NCBI GenBank assembly: GCA_026874595.1 | Contig: CM049306.1 | Span: 89,446,642-89,510,641, forward strand | Direction of reading: 5' to 3' | Source: Sipunculus nudus | Taxonomy: Eukaryota; Annelida; Sipuncula; Golfingiida; Sipunculidae | Length of the DNA: 64,000 bases | In this document: positions 1 through 10,721 of the stretch, piece by piece | How the letters are laid out: each line of letters begins with the position of its first letter | How positions within the stretch are numbered: the first letter of the stretch is position 1 | Notes under the pieces: generated by a model | Told to the model about the DNA's origin: nothing | The model's input: the letters and a program-made list of their open reading frames with translations, nothing else | Database searches by the model: none | Translations under genes and position numbers: made by a program

Positions 1-1990
1 TCAAGTACTTTTCCAATAATGGTCAAGCATGTTATCATGGAAGCATTATAACTGATGTATATCCCATTGCACAGGTTCGCATTAGGCCTGTAAGCCTTGT
101 TCTGGATCTCACATGAATTTGCAGACAATTTTATTTTGTGTTGTATGCGAGTGCCAGAATTGTAGGAATGAGTGCAGTTTGAGATTTCCTTTGCAAGTGA
201 AGAGGTATAATTAAGAAGGATGGTAATAAATGAACTCTTTAGTAATAGTCAATGCCTAATAAGGTAGTAGAATATATAAAATGTTTATATAAATATATGT
301 AAAACTGTACTTTTTGAAAGATGAAACCATATATATATACCCTGATTAGGAATTTTATTTCTTCGGTGTTGATGTATATACAAACAAAATCTTGGTCAAG
401 TTCGAAGATGGGTGACCTTGACTTATTTCTCGAGGTTTTGGAGCGAATTATAGAAATTAACCGGCGTGTGTTAACATTTACCATGTGAGGAGGATATCTC
501 CAAAAGTATTCAACACAGAATTTTCATTTCTTTGGTGCTGATACATATCAACAAAATCTCGGTCAAGTTCCAAGATGGATGACCCAAGGTCACAGAGCTT
601 ATAATAGAAAAAAACTTAGGAGCTTATTTCTAAGTAACCACTGGATGGATTGTTTTGGAATATGGAATGGTCATTGGCCTTGATGATCTGGTAAGTGCTG
701 CATGACTCACAAAGACTGGGGCCAGACTTACAAAGTTCATACCTCTCTAGTTCCAATTCACAATTTGAACAAAAGACATAGGTACAGATATACATCCATG
801 TGAGAACAAATATTACATGAATACTTGTTACTGTTACCACCCATAAATACTGCTCATTTGGCTGAGGGCTTTTGTCAGCTTTTGCTGATATTCTAGTATT
901 TTTCTGTAATTAATGACTGAGCGAGCAATGTTGATCTCTATCTCGTCTACGTCTAAACGAGAAATGCTGTACGGTCAGGAAATATCTGTTTATTATAAAA
1001 GCTATTTATAAAATGAAATAAATTTACAAAGGCAGTTAAAAAGAAACACAACCAAAAAAAAAACAGTCGCTTATATGTTATGCCTGTTCTGTTCAGCTGT
1101 GGCCGGTAGAAACAATGCGTCAGACACCTCACAAAACCCTGTCATGATCGCCACAGAACTGACGAAATCACCGATTCTTGTAATACCAAACATCTGATTT
1201 GTGGAGATCGTGCGTTACGCATCGTCAGTTGCAGATTCCATTAAACAGGCCCGCGTCATTTGCTTGATATAGGCCTACTCACGGTGCCACCGTGAGTGTT
1301 GCTGAAAAATTATAACCAGCATAAGCGACACGATGTCAGTGAACATTTTCCCGCCAAAATAGTGATGAATGAAGTCATATGGGGTGAACTTTTACTACGG
1401 ACCTCTTATTGGCTCTCTGGCTTTAACGCGTGACCGCTCCGCCAATCACAAGAACGTTTGCGTGGGCCAGGCACGTGTTTATGCAAATCAACGTGTCACA
1501 TGGTTTAAATGCCAACATTGGTCAGTTGACAGTATGAATGTCGAGAGAACTTTCATTTAATCAGTTAATGCGACAGCGGTAAGCTTCCGCTTTATTTGAA
1601 ATCAAATATGAAACATTTCTAATTGCTCAATATTTTTTTTCAGCCTGTTTCGCCAGAACAACGAAATTTGATGGCGGTTTCCCGGCAGTTTTTCTACTCT
1701 CGCGCACGAGTGTAGCGATCGTTCCACGTGTATATATATAGGCACAACCTGACTAATTGTTAGGGCTCAAATTAGACGATCGGCGACGTTGGGTAATACC
1801 TTTCATGAATCATTATGGAAATTAAGTGCATCTAAAAATGTAATAGAAGGACTATTTTTCTAGCACATGAAGGCAGATTTTTACGGGCCCAGGTGCTTGC
1901 AGCAGATCATATAAAAATATTAATTTGCAGATATGTCCAAAACAAATTCCAGCCGCAGCCAAAAATCACGACCGGCCGGGTTAGCCCCAA
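1..1990. other. No confident gene; AT-rich flank
   Basis: I see no recognisable gene here. There is one short minus-strand frame (616-840, listed separately), a slightly more CpG-rich stretch near 1,330-1,770, and no clear repeat ends. The stretch may hold introns or regulatory DNA but nothing in the bases proves it. Confidence 0.5.
616..840 (-). CDS. Possible small secreted Cys-rich peptide or exon
   Basis: A 74-codon minus-strand frame. The N-terminus is hydrophobic (about residues 3-22) and reads like a signal peptide. It is followed by cysteines at spacing C-x2-C, then C-x6-C-x2-C, within about 25 residues, and a polar tail. I do not recognise the family. A short open frame with a hydrophobic start can arise by chance, and no upstream promoter or splice partner is evident. 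It could be a first exon of a larger extracellular protein, a small secreted peptide, or noise. Confidence 0.2.
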   Translation of the reverse strand: MVTVTSIHVIFVLTWMYICTYVFCSNCELELERYELCKSGPSLCESCSTYQIIKANDHSIFQNNPSSGYLEISS

Positions 1991-1999
1991 CACAGAACT

Positions 2000-2227
2000 T
2001 TTTAAGGATGGCCTTATGTTTGGGCCCATAACTTTTTTAAATTAAATAATTCAATTTTCGGCATGGTAGGAGATTTTGGGGACATCTAACTGTATGGCGA
2101 ATTTCAGATTCGTAGGTCCAATAATGTCGAAACGTGCCAGTCTTACGAACGGACATCCGGACAGATGGACGGACGACAGACAATGGACCACGACTATAGC
2201 TCTGATGACTTATAGTCAGCTGAGCTA
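2000..2227 (-). repeat. Hairpin-led interspersed repeat, copy 1
   Basis: Minus-strand copy of a family that begins with an AGCTCAG...CTGAGCT-type hairpin, then a GTCC/TCCG-rich stretch, then text around 'acgaatctgaaattc' and 'ctcctaccatgcc'. Other copies lie at 2,240-2,636, 32,990-34,247, 51,417-51,455, 52,312-52,600 and 57,381-58,160. The hairpin end here is at 2,193-2,227. No coding capacity. Confidence 0.7.
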
Positions 2228-2239
2228 AAAACGGGCCAT

Positions 2240-2636
2240 GGTCAAAATTGGGCAAAATTTTAAAAGTGCTTATGTTTGGGCCCATAATTTTTTAAAATTA
2301 TGAAGTACTGACCTATTTTCGGGCATGTACATAGGTTATATATAGACAAATATTTATGGAAAATATGAAAAAAAAATAAGTGAGTGGTTTTGATATTAGG
2401 CATTCCTGAAGTGTAAAAATGATTTTAATAAAAAACTGAGGTTTTCCATAAATTCTCAAAGGAAAAAGGTCGCAGAGACCTAGTTTTTGGCTTGGAAGGA
2501 GATCTTAGGGACATCTAACAATATGCCACATTTTGGATTCCTGGGTTGTATGGTTTCAAAACGTGCCACATCTACGGACGGACGACGGACAATAGCCCAT
2601 GTCTATAGCTCAGATGACTTATAGTAAGCTGAGCTA
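2240..2636 (-). repeat. Hairpin-led interspersed repeat, copy 2
   Basis: Second minus-strand copy placed directly after the first, so the two form a head-to-tail dimer. It ends at the same hairpin (2,604-2,636) and carries the same 'gggcccataa' and 'aggagat-tt-ggacatctaac' blocks. The middle is longer than in copy 1, showing that copies are truncated to different extents. Confidence 0.65.
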
Positions 2637-3649
2637 AAAACTCAGGATATAATTTTATAAAACAAGGCCTACAGGCCTAATGCAAAAGTGCAAAGTTTGG
2701 GAGTATGAATGGAGGTTTATTTTTGGTAATTTAATATTGATCCTCTTATGTCCTGCATAGCTACCTTAGTCATAATGATTTCAGCAAAATGGATGTTTCG
2801 AACCTGCAAGTTTCGGACTAGGACATTTTAAAACTAGGATGTATCAGTCAGGATATTTCAAATATGTTCTTTACCAGGGAGGATTACTGGGAAAGATGAA
2901 TGGACAATTTGGCAGCATGGTTTTGGAGAAGAACATTTTTTAATGTTTTTTAGCTTCTCCCCTATAAAATCTCAGAAAATTCAGTTAGAAAAACAATAAA
3001 CAAATTCTGATAGAGTTTTTTAGATGACTGATCATTTGCAAAATTTGGTGATTCTAGCTCCTGCCGTTTTTGAGATAGCTATTGTTAATGTACAGACCAC
3101 GCAGAAGCTGCACCATCACATAAGCTCACAAGTTCGCTAATAATAGTCCGTTCCACACCAGATGTCCACCTGATTTTTCGCAATTATCTCTACATAAGAC
3201 AAACTTGCCTAACAAATTTGCAGCAATGGCATAAAGGGGCAAAAGCATAATTTTTGGTACCTTACTCGCTCACCATATAAATATTATTTACTTTATGGCC
3301 TGGTTGACATGTCTCATATATAAATAATCTTGTTTCATTGTGTCCCTAATAAGTAGCCATTGTTCATCCTACTTTGATATGGATAAAAAGTAACGTGACA
3401 TAACAATTATGTGTGTGCACGAGGAGAATAAAAGTCTTCCTGTAAACAGAGGTCGGCAGCTCTTGATTATTGGTCCCGTAAATGTTGGTGCCTCTTAAGT
3501 ACGTCATGTCTTTTATGACGTCTTGACTATTCCTAGATATGCATATTTCACAGATTAGTGGTAATATGTCGCTACAGAATAAACTAGTTTACTCATGAAT
3601 TGTTAACAGGAAAATGACATAAGGCAGGCTATTATTTCCATAATAGTTA
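2637..3649. other. No gene seen
   Basis: AT-rich sequence without a convincing reading frame, RNA gene or repeat end. Confidence 0.5.
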
Positions 3650-3700
3650 ACTAGACATTTCTTGGCACCGCAGGTGGCAGAGTATCCCCAGACATAGTAG

Positions 3701-3715
3701 CCCCCCCCCCCCCCC
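3701..3715. repeat. Poly-C tract (15)
   Basis: Homopolymer of 15 C near the 3' end of the minus-strand Helitron-like element. Similar pure G or C tracts of 12-20 occur at 8,289, 8,809, 27,934, 28,308, 28,990 and 49,469. Confidence 0.9.
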
Positions 3716-3779
3716 TTAAGAATAGACCCCCATTTTTAGCAGCATATACTGACACTTGGCATATTCATTGTTTCTTCCA

Positions 3780-5370
3780 TCTAACAATCCACAATCTTGT
3801 TGAAGATGTTGGTCCTGTGACCTTGATCTTTTTAAAGATGTGTCCTGTGACCTTGACCTTTGACCTCATGACCTCAAAATCAATTCGGGTCTTGCTTTTC
3901 CAATTGGACATATACAAGTCAAGTTTGAAATCCATACATCAATAAAAGCAGAAATTATCATCCTGAAACTAATTTTTGGACAGATGGCTCCTGTGACCTT
4001 CACCTTTGACCTTGTGACCTCAAAATTTACAGTGTTCTTCCTCTCTTGGCAGGAGAACTATATGAAAGATCTGAGATGAAATGTTTTGCTGAAAATGCAT
4101 CCACAATTTTTTAAAGATGTGTCCTGTGACCTTGACCTCATGACCCCAAAATCAATTTTGGTCTTGCTTTTCCAATGGGACATATACAAGTCAAGTTTGA
4201 AATCCCTACATCAATAAAAGCAGAAATTATCATCTGCTTCAAACTCAAGTTTGAAATCCCTACATCAATAAAAGCAGAAATTATCATCCAGAAACTAATT
4301 TTTGGACAGATGGCTCCTGTGACCTTCACTTTTGACCTTGTGACCTCAAAATTGATAGGGGTCTTCCACTCTTGGCAGGTGAACTATATGTGCAAGATGA
4401 AAGATCTGAGATGAATTGTTTAGCTGAAAATGCATCCACAATCTTTTTAAATAGGTTTCCTGTGACCTTGACCTTTGACCTCATGACCCCAAAATCAATT
4501 CGGGTCTTGATTTTCCAATGGGTCAGATACAAGTCAAGTTTGAAATCCATACATCAATAAAAGAAAGAATTATCATCCAGAAACTAATTTTTGGACAGGT
4601 GGCTCCTATGACCTTCACCTTTGACCTTGTGACCTCAAAATTGATAGGGTTCTTCCTCTCTTGGCAGTTGAACTATATGTGCAAGATGAAAGATCTGAGA
4701 TGAAATGTTTTGCTGAAAATGCATCCACAATCTTTTTAAAGATGTGTCCTGTGACCTTGACCTTTGACCTCATGGCCCCCAAAATCAATTTGGGTCTTGC
4801 TTTTCCAATGGGACATATACAAGTCAAGTTTGAAATCCATACATGAATAAAAGCAGGAATTATCATCCAGAAACTAATTTTTGGATAGATGGCTCCTGTG
4901 ACCTTCACCTTTGACCTTGTGACCTCAAAACTGATAGGGGTCTTCCTCTATTGGCAGATGACTTATATGTGCAAGATGAAAGGTCTGAGATGAAATGTTT
5001 GGCTGAAAATGCATCCACAATCTTTTTAAAGATGTGTCCTGTGACCTTGACCTTTGACCTCATGACCCCAAAATCAACTGGAGTCTTGCTTTTTAAACAG
5101 GACATATATAAGTCAAGTTTGAAATCAATATATCAATAAAAGCAGGAATTATCATCCAGAAACTAATTTTTGGACAGATAGCTCCTGTGGCCTTGACCTT
5201 TGACCTTGTGACCCCAAAATTTATATGGATCATTCACTATTGGCAAGTGAGCTATATATTCAAGATGGAAGACCTAGGATGAAAGTTTGGCTTAAAATGC
5301 ATCCACAGTATCTTTTAAAATGCCAGTCTATTGACCTTGACCTTTGACCTCATGACCCTAGAACCTATAG
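3780..5370. repeat. ~290 bp tandem array inside Helitron-like element
   Basis: About five to six head-to-tail units. Each holds TGACCTTTGACCTCATGACC, a block around 'gggtcttgcttttccaat', 'caagtcaagtttgaaatcc', 'aaactaatttttgga' and 'gatctgagatgaaatgttt'. The open frames seen here on both strands simply repeat with the DNA and are not genes. Six exact TGACCT-T-TGACCT motifs occur (starts 3,854; 4,469; 4,758; 5,048; 5,194; 5,338). Confidence 0.85.
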
Positions 5371-6005
5371 GGTTCTTACTTTAGTGGTGGGCCATACATA
5401 AGTCATGTTTGAAATCCATATGGCTATCAACACTGGAGATATCATAAGAGGTGTGTGATTTTTACCATATATGGCAATATTCAAGGTCAAGGCCACTATC
5501 ATAGGAAAGGTCATGACCCCAATTTAAATAAACATCATCCCATAACCCATACCTTTGTATATGCATAATATAAAAAAAAATCTGTCCATTAGTTTTTGAC
5601 TTATAATGCTCACAGTACTGTAAGGTGGCAATTTTGGGGGTATTAAACGGCACGAAAACAAGTAAAGAATAATAGGTGGTGCCACCAGTTTCTGGAACAT
5701 GACAACCCTATCCATGATCTTCCATCAACTTGATTTAGGGATAAATCCATGCAAGATTTCTTGAGATATTAAAGAATTTGTGTGATTTTCCCCAAAATTA
5801 GTCCTATTCAAGGTCAAGGACACTCTTCTAGAAAAGGTCATGACCTCATTTTAAATAAGCGTCGTCCTCGTACCCATATCTATACATATACCAAGTTTGG
5901 TAAAGTTCCGTAAAATATTTTTTGGGTTATCGCGCCAACAAGATTTATATGCGGCGGCGGCGGGACCGGTATGAAAACATAGTATCCCCCGACTTTGTCT
6001 TGGGA

Positions 6006-6929
6006 TACAATTACGCTTTTTCCTCTTTCTGTCCGTAGGTCAAATTTTGGCGTTCTTTGCTTTGCAAAAAGATAATCGCGAAAAAACAGGTGGACAGGGT
6101 ACTGGAGTATAGCCAGGATAAAGGGACTATAGTTAGGATTGAAACCATAAAATGCATACTGACTGCCTTGTAGTGTACCAGGGAATTGGGCCTGCGGCAT
6201 TTGATTCAGTAGTATTTATCAGTTGATTTATGCATTACAGATCTAAACGCCAGGGCTAGGCATATATACCAGGAACTCACACCATATGGTTCTCATACCC
6301 GGATAAAGAGTTTTTATCTTAGAGTCCAATTCAATAGGGCTAGGTTTGGCTATACATATTGTGTATTTGATATTTATAAGCAAAGATTAGTTATATAAAA
6401 TAACTAACTCATTAAAGGTTGCTCTTATGTGGATACTGTTGATTGTCTATGGTATATACAAACCATCACCTGGGCAGTGATTACTCCAATGCACAAATAA
6501 TCAGATAATGGCCTGGTATTGGTAGGTTGTCTGTTTATCTGTTTATACAGCTATTCAGCTAATTAGATGGTATGATGTGGCTGGCTGTGCACTGATGCAT
6601 AGAGATAGAGGGTGACTATATACATCACATATGTTATAGTTGTCTTGCCAACCAGACCACACTATCAACCAGACCAGTAGCATTTTAGACCCTACTGGAG
6701 ACACCTGTCCTACATGGGGTGGTGACAAAATTATGTACTCTCAGATATTGGAGAGCAGGGTTGGCAAGTTTAAGGCAGGAAGGTTTTAACCATAGGTTAT
6801 AACCTGGTTAAAACTGCCCTGCCTAAAACAGGTTAAAGGCTGTAGGCTGATGAGAGGCTGTAGAATCAGTACATACTACAAATGCTCTTAGTCAAGGAAA
6901 AAATTCTTGGCGATTATTCCTAGTATTGC
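6006..6929. other. No gene seen
   Basis: AT-rich sequence between the Helitron-like element and a SINE-like piece. No frame, RNA gene or repeat could be supported. Confidence 0.5.
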
Positions 6930-7105
6930 CTATAAGGTTTACATCTGTTGTTCGTAGATCTGCTGGGTCTCCGTCTGGTGGCGAACTTGTAATCAGAAAT
7001 TTGAATGATTTATTAGTTCACATAACATGCAATTGTGAAGCTCTTCACTGGGCCTCAAACCAGCAACCATGTTATAACAAGTCCTATGCGCTACCAATGC
7101 ACATG
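6930..7105 (-). repeat. Possible tRNA-derived SINE fragment
   Basis: On the minus strand the text from about 7,105 reads like a decayed tRNA head: TTGGTAGCGCATAGGA resembles an A box, and GCTGGTTTGAGGCCC about 30 bases later resembles a B box. A non-tRNA body follows to about 6,930. The B box deviates from GGTTCGANTCC, so this is tentative. Confidence 0.35.
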
Positions 7106-8011
7106 CAAGACGAGTTGAAATTCAGGGGTCGTATGGGGATATTTAAATCAACTATTGAGAATTGGTCGTAGTTGTTAAAATGAGGGTTAATTTTTGTTAA
7201 GTGTTTGGGACGTCCGACCGCTTGCCTGGACATTGCAAAAAGCTTGAAAAAATTAACCCTCAGCAGTTTGTTAGCTGCCTGCAACTAAAGGGTACTCCGC
7301 CTTGGGCTTCGCGCAGACAAGGTTGAGTCGCAGATATATTTGTAAACCCTAACCCTTGCAATACACCCAATATATATTTGTTAGATAGCTGAGAGATCCC
7401 TGTCCATACAAATGGCTCGATGGTGCAATACATGATGTATGTCATGATGTAGGCACTGGTAGGCTAGACTGTAATAATGAGCACATAAGCAAAGTTGTGT
7501 AAACAAGCAGAGGGAGGAATCATGATGAATAGTAACAAGTTGAAACGCGTGAAGAAAGGATAAATTATACATTATATCGGCTAAGATATAAGTGAAAAGG
7601 CTACAGGATACAATAAATGTACAGCTAGAGGAGTAAGTTTGATCTATCAATCATTGGAACAATTAACATGTATCTATTGTGTACTATAATTATAAAGGAG
7701 TCCTGACCGGTAGGTACTGATTGTATTATAAGTCGCACCAACTAGAGCCAACCAACCAAAATATTCACTGGATGTTCTACAATATGTACCTGTTGTGGCT
7801 GTACTGGCTTCCAACTTGATTGTGCTGAGGTAGAGGCAGTGTGCATCTAGACCAGTACATTTCAATATCGCGGTCGTTCTGAACTGCCTTGACCTCTGGG
7901 TATGAGCTAAAACACAGACGTCCGAGGTTAGAAAACGGAAGATAAATGCACAGATCAAAAACCGGACGTGGATTTCCGAAGTCAAAATGCACAGTAGCCA
8001 TATTAACAGTA

Positions 8012-8015
<4 letters not shown>
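7106..8015. other. No gene seen
   Basis: Several short overlapping frames exist on the minus strand but none has a recognisable domain. Nothing further is supported. Confidence 0.5.
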
Positions 8016-8081
<66 letters not shown>

Positions 8082-8164
8082 AAATATAAAATAAAAATAA
8101 TAATAGACTAAAATATATTTTATATATATATAAAATAAAAATAATAATAGACTAAAATATAATA

Positions 8165-8217
<53 letters not shown>

Positions 8218-8231
8218 CATATATATATATC
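8016..8231. repeat. TA microsatellite with internal duplication
   Basis: Two long (TA)n blocks flank two copies of a ~35 bp segment containing 'ataataatagactaaaata'. The segment duplication suggests replication slippage or unequal exchange within the microsatellite. Confidence 0.9.
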
Positions 8232-9005
8232 TATAATGGCAAAACCGTATTTTTAAATTTAAATCAAGAGTTTTTATATTTTTTTCTTGGGGGGGGGGGG
8301 AGCTATTTAATTCATCTCAATGGAAAGAATATTTATCAAACCCCCTTAACACATTTCATTTTTCTAATTATTGAAGTGTATTGGCAAAATGGTATCAAAA
8401 TATTATAAATATTAAGATCATGTTTAATATATTTATTTCGCACCATTTTATTTAGTCAGACATAAAAACCCTTATAGCCATGACAACATATCATTCAAGC
8501 CTTTTTAAATTAAAATGATAGGGGTAATGAGAAAAATAAAACTTATACAGCATAGACAAACTCGAAATTACATTTGTAATTACAACATAACATCTATACA
8601 CAATGATATATCATGCATGCATCTTGCATCATGCACGAGTTGATCCATTTACAGGTGAAAACAGTGAACCAAGCAAACCTGTTCCTGATGAATGAAAAAT
8701 TCTGAATGTGGAAAACATACATTCCTACTCCTGTACTTCAACCAACACTTCTCTAAATTTGAATAACTAACATCCAATACACTGAGTGTCAAGTAAGCCG
8801 ATAGGATTCCCCCCCCCCCCCCCGCCCACCAAAGCCCCCACCCACAAAGAAATGGGTGCATGACACAACCAGTCAAGTAGCGATCAAACAAGGATTGATA
8901 TTGGTTCACATTTTGCTCTGAAGTTGAATATGCAGTTGATATACAGTCTGGAAATTCTTGTTCCAATTATCTAGTGCTCAAGTTATTCCACATTCATGAT
9001 TGTGA
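8232..9005. other. No gene; poly-G and poly-C tracts
   Basis: Contains G12 at 8,289-8,300 and C15 at 8,809-8,823. The 105-codon minus-strand frame across the C tract has glycine-rich low complexity produced by the homopolymer and no domain. Confidence 0.5.
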
Positions 9006-9095
9006 TTAAGCGACGGATATAGAGGGAGCCTAATTATAAGGGGCGCCCCTCCATTTCAACCACAACATCATTCTAAGATCCCGTGTCCGCCACTG
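9006..9095. mobile_element. Probable small MITE (hAT/P-like ends)
   Basis: A ~90 bp piece with imperfect inverted ends: GCGACGGATATAGAGGG at the left and, on the other strand at the right, GTGGCGGACACGGGAT. A perfect 12 bp palindrome AGGGGCGCCCCT sits inside. The ends resemble the animal MITE class starting CAG-GGCGGA, as does the clearer copy at 10,420-10,632. No target duplication could be fixed. Confidence 0.4.
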
Positions 9096-10297
9096 TTTCT
9101 CGCCATGAACCACTGGATTATTGGTATAGTGGTGGCCTGGGTGGCGAGAAAAACTGGTAAATTAGCTCAATCTCACGTGTGGGAGAGCTTGCTTCTGATT
9201 TCAACCTGCAAGCTTGAATACCTAGTTAGGTGTTCTTACATATAGTATTACATTACTTGTACCACATGTGCTCTCTCTAATTTCTACCGATCGTGTGCAT
9301 GCAGTGTGCTTCTGCTGTAATCAGTTGAATACATGCACAGAGCCGTACGTCTGGTTACGTTTTATATGTATCGCCTCAGTCATCAAATTCCATCAAACTT
9401 CTCCCAGTTTCTTCTTACACTCCATTGTACATATCAGTCTGGTCCATATAATGTAAGCGGTCCAGCAACCTGCTTGTCACTCACAAACGAGTGCGCCTTT
9501 CGGGGGCTCCTCGGTGGTATGACCCTGCAATGGGGACGATTACGCACCCGAGCCCGCAGGTGGAGTAGTCATTAGGCTATGATATAAAATGAGAGGAAGC
9601 GTGTAATACTGCCCTGTCATGTAGTCCGAAACCGGAATGGAATTCTGCAGATGTAAATATATGTAGTTAAGTTAGCATTAAAAATGGAGGCAGATACCTC
9701 CTCCGAAAAAAAAAACTGTTTGTGGTTTCTCTGGCGTGTTGTATCCTGGGTTAAAGGGCATACTCAGGAGCAATATTATGCCTATTCTTTCACACTTAGT
9801 CTGTCAGTTCAGTTTTGCTCTATACAAAAGTTTTCAAGTAAAACCATCCCAGCACATGGTCTCGGTACCTTAATTTATAATTAGCTTTTTAAACCCTTGT
9901 TATGGTTCTGCGTGTAAATAAACATGGTCGACGCGCGTCTGTTTACCATAACAAAGCCGCGTGGCCGAAGGTCCCAATTTTGGGCATGATCTGGAGAACA
10001 TATACAAGGAGTATCCCAAACGTGAAAGGGCACAGCTGTGAAACACCGGTTGTAAGCCTGAAAAGAAAACGGAAAACGCAGGTGGCGTTCGCGATATGTT
10101 GATATGCTGGCGCTAGTGATCGCACCCGGTTTTTTTTTAAACTTTTTCACAGGAAGTAAGCCAACGATTTCATTACAATAATTTGGCAGGTAAAATGCTA
10201 TGTCAAAGAGAAAACGCTATTTTTTTAGGTTAAAGTCACACAGGCGAGAGGTTTCCCTTTTCATTAGGTGAAACTGAAATTGGATGTTGGATATCAA
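9096..10297. other. No gene seen
   Basis: Open frames on both strands near 9,880-10,150 occupy a more GC-rich stretch but show no domain, signal peptide or repeat. Nothing could be assigned. Confidence 0.45.
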
Positions 10298-10706
10298 ACT
10301 GGTGGACGCCCTTCAGGAATCTTCCGGTAGGTCAGATGACAGACTGGTGAATGTGTTTAGGTCATTTTCAGGTGTGCTGGATGACAGACTGGTGAATGTG
10401 TTTAGGGCATTTTCAGGTGCAGAAGCGGATCCAGGTGGGGGGGGGGGGTCCAGGGGGTCCGGATCGACCCCCCCCCCCCTTTTTCACCCGAAGCAACCTT
10501 TTTAAAGGGTTTTAGAAGAAATTTTGCGACCTGGATCCCCCTTTTTCGGACCTGATTACCTTTTTTTTTAGGAATTTCATTAGTCCTCCTGGCCTGGACC
10601 TCCCCTTTTCCTAAATCCTGGATCCGCCCCTGAGGTGTGCTGGATGACACACTGGTGAATGTATTTGATGGATCATCAGGTGTGCTGGATGACAGACTGG
10701 TGAATG
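10298..10706 (+). repeat. 45 bp minisatellite, array A (MITE-interrupted)
   Basis: Head-to-tail copies of a unit around GTGCTGGATGACAGACTGG then TGAATGTGTTTAGGGCATTT. The unit is 45 bases, so all copies keep one reading frame, but no long open frame spans the array. It is broken by a MITE at 10,420-10,632. The same unit recurs at 22,612-23,249. A (GTAG)4 run follows at 10,706. Confidence 0.85.
10420..10632. mobile_element. MITE with GGCGGATCCAGG-type inverted ends
   Basis: 213 bp. The left end CAGAAGCGGATCCAGG pairs with the right end CCTGGATCCGCCCCTG. It is bracketed by AGGTG (10,415-10,419 and 10,633-10,637), a 5 bp target duplication. Neighbouring minisatellite units show the uninterrupted site with one AGGTG, so the empty site is known from the same window. 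G- and C-runs just inside the left end can pair with each other. Confidence 0.75.
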
Positions 10707-10721
10707 TAGGTAGGTAGGTAA

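Larger units (their letters stand above)
3650..6005 (-). mobile_element. Helitron-like non-autonomous element with tandem core
   Basis: Read on the minus strand it starts TCCC at 6,005 after an A, runs through GGATACTATGTTTTC and a CCG-triplet run, and ends in CTAGT at 3,654-3,650 followed by T. A small CACC-TGC-GGTG hairpin lies about 11 bases before the end. The A|TC...CTAGT|T arrangement, lack of target duplication and 3' hairpin are Helitron hallmarks. The 5' sequence matches that of three other elements in this window (12,215; 36,323; 58,200). The core is a tandem array (3,780-5,370). No Rep/helicase frame is present, so it is non-autonomous; molluscan 'pearl' elements have this plan. 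Confidence 0.65.

Noticed and set aside
3780-5370. Series of similar small proteins on both strands
   Set aside because: The frames recur because the DNA unit is tandemly repeated; starts and stops vary, and there are no domains.
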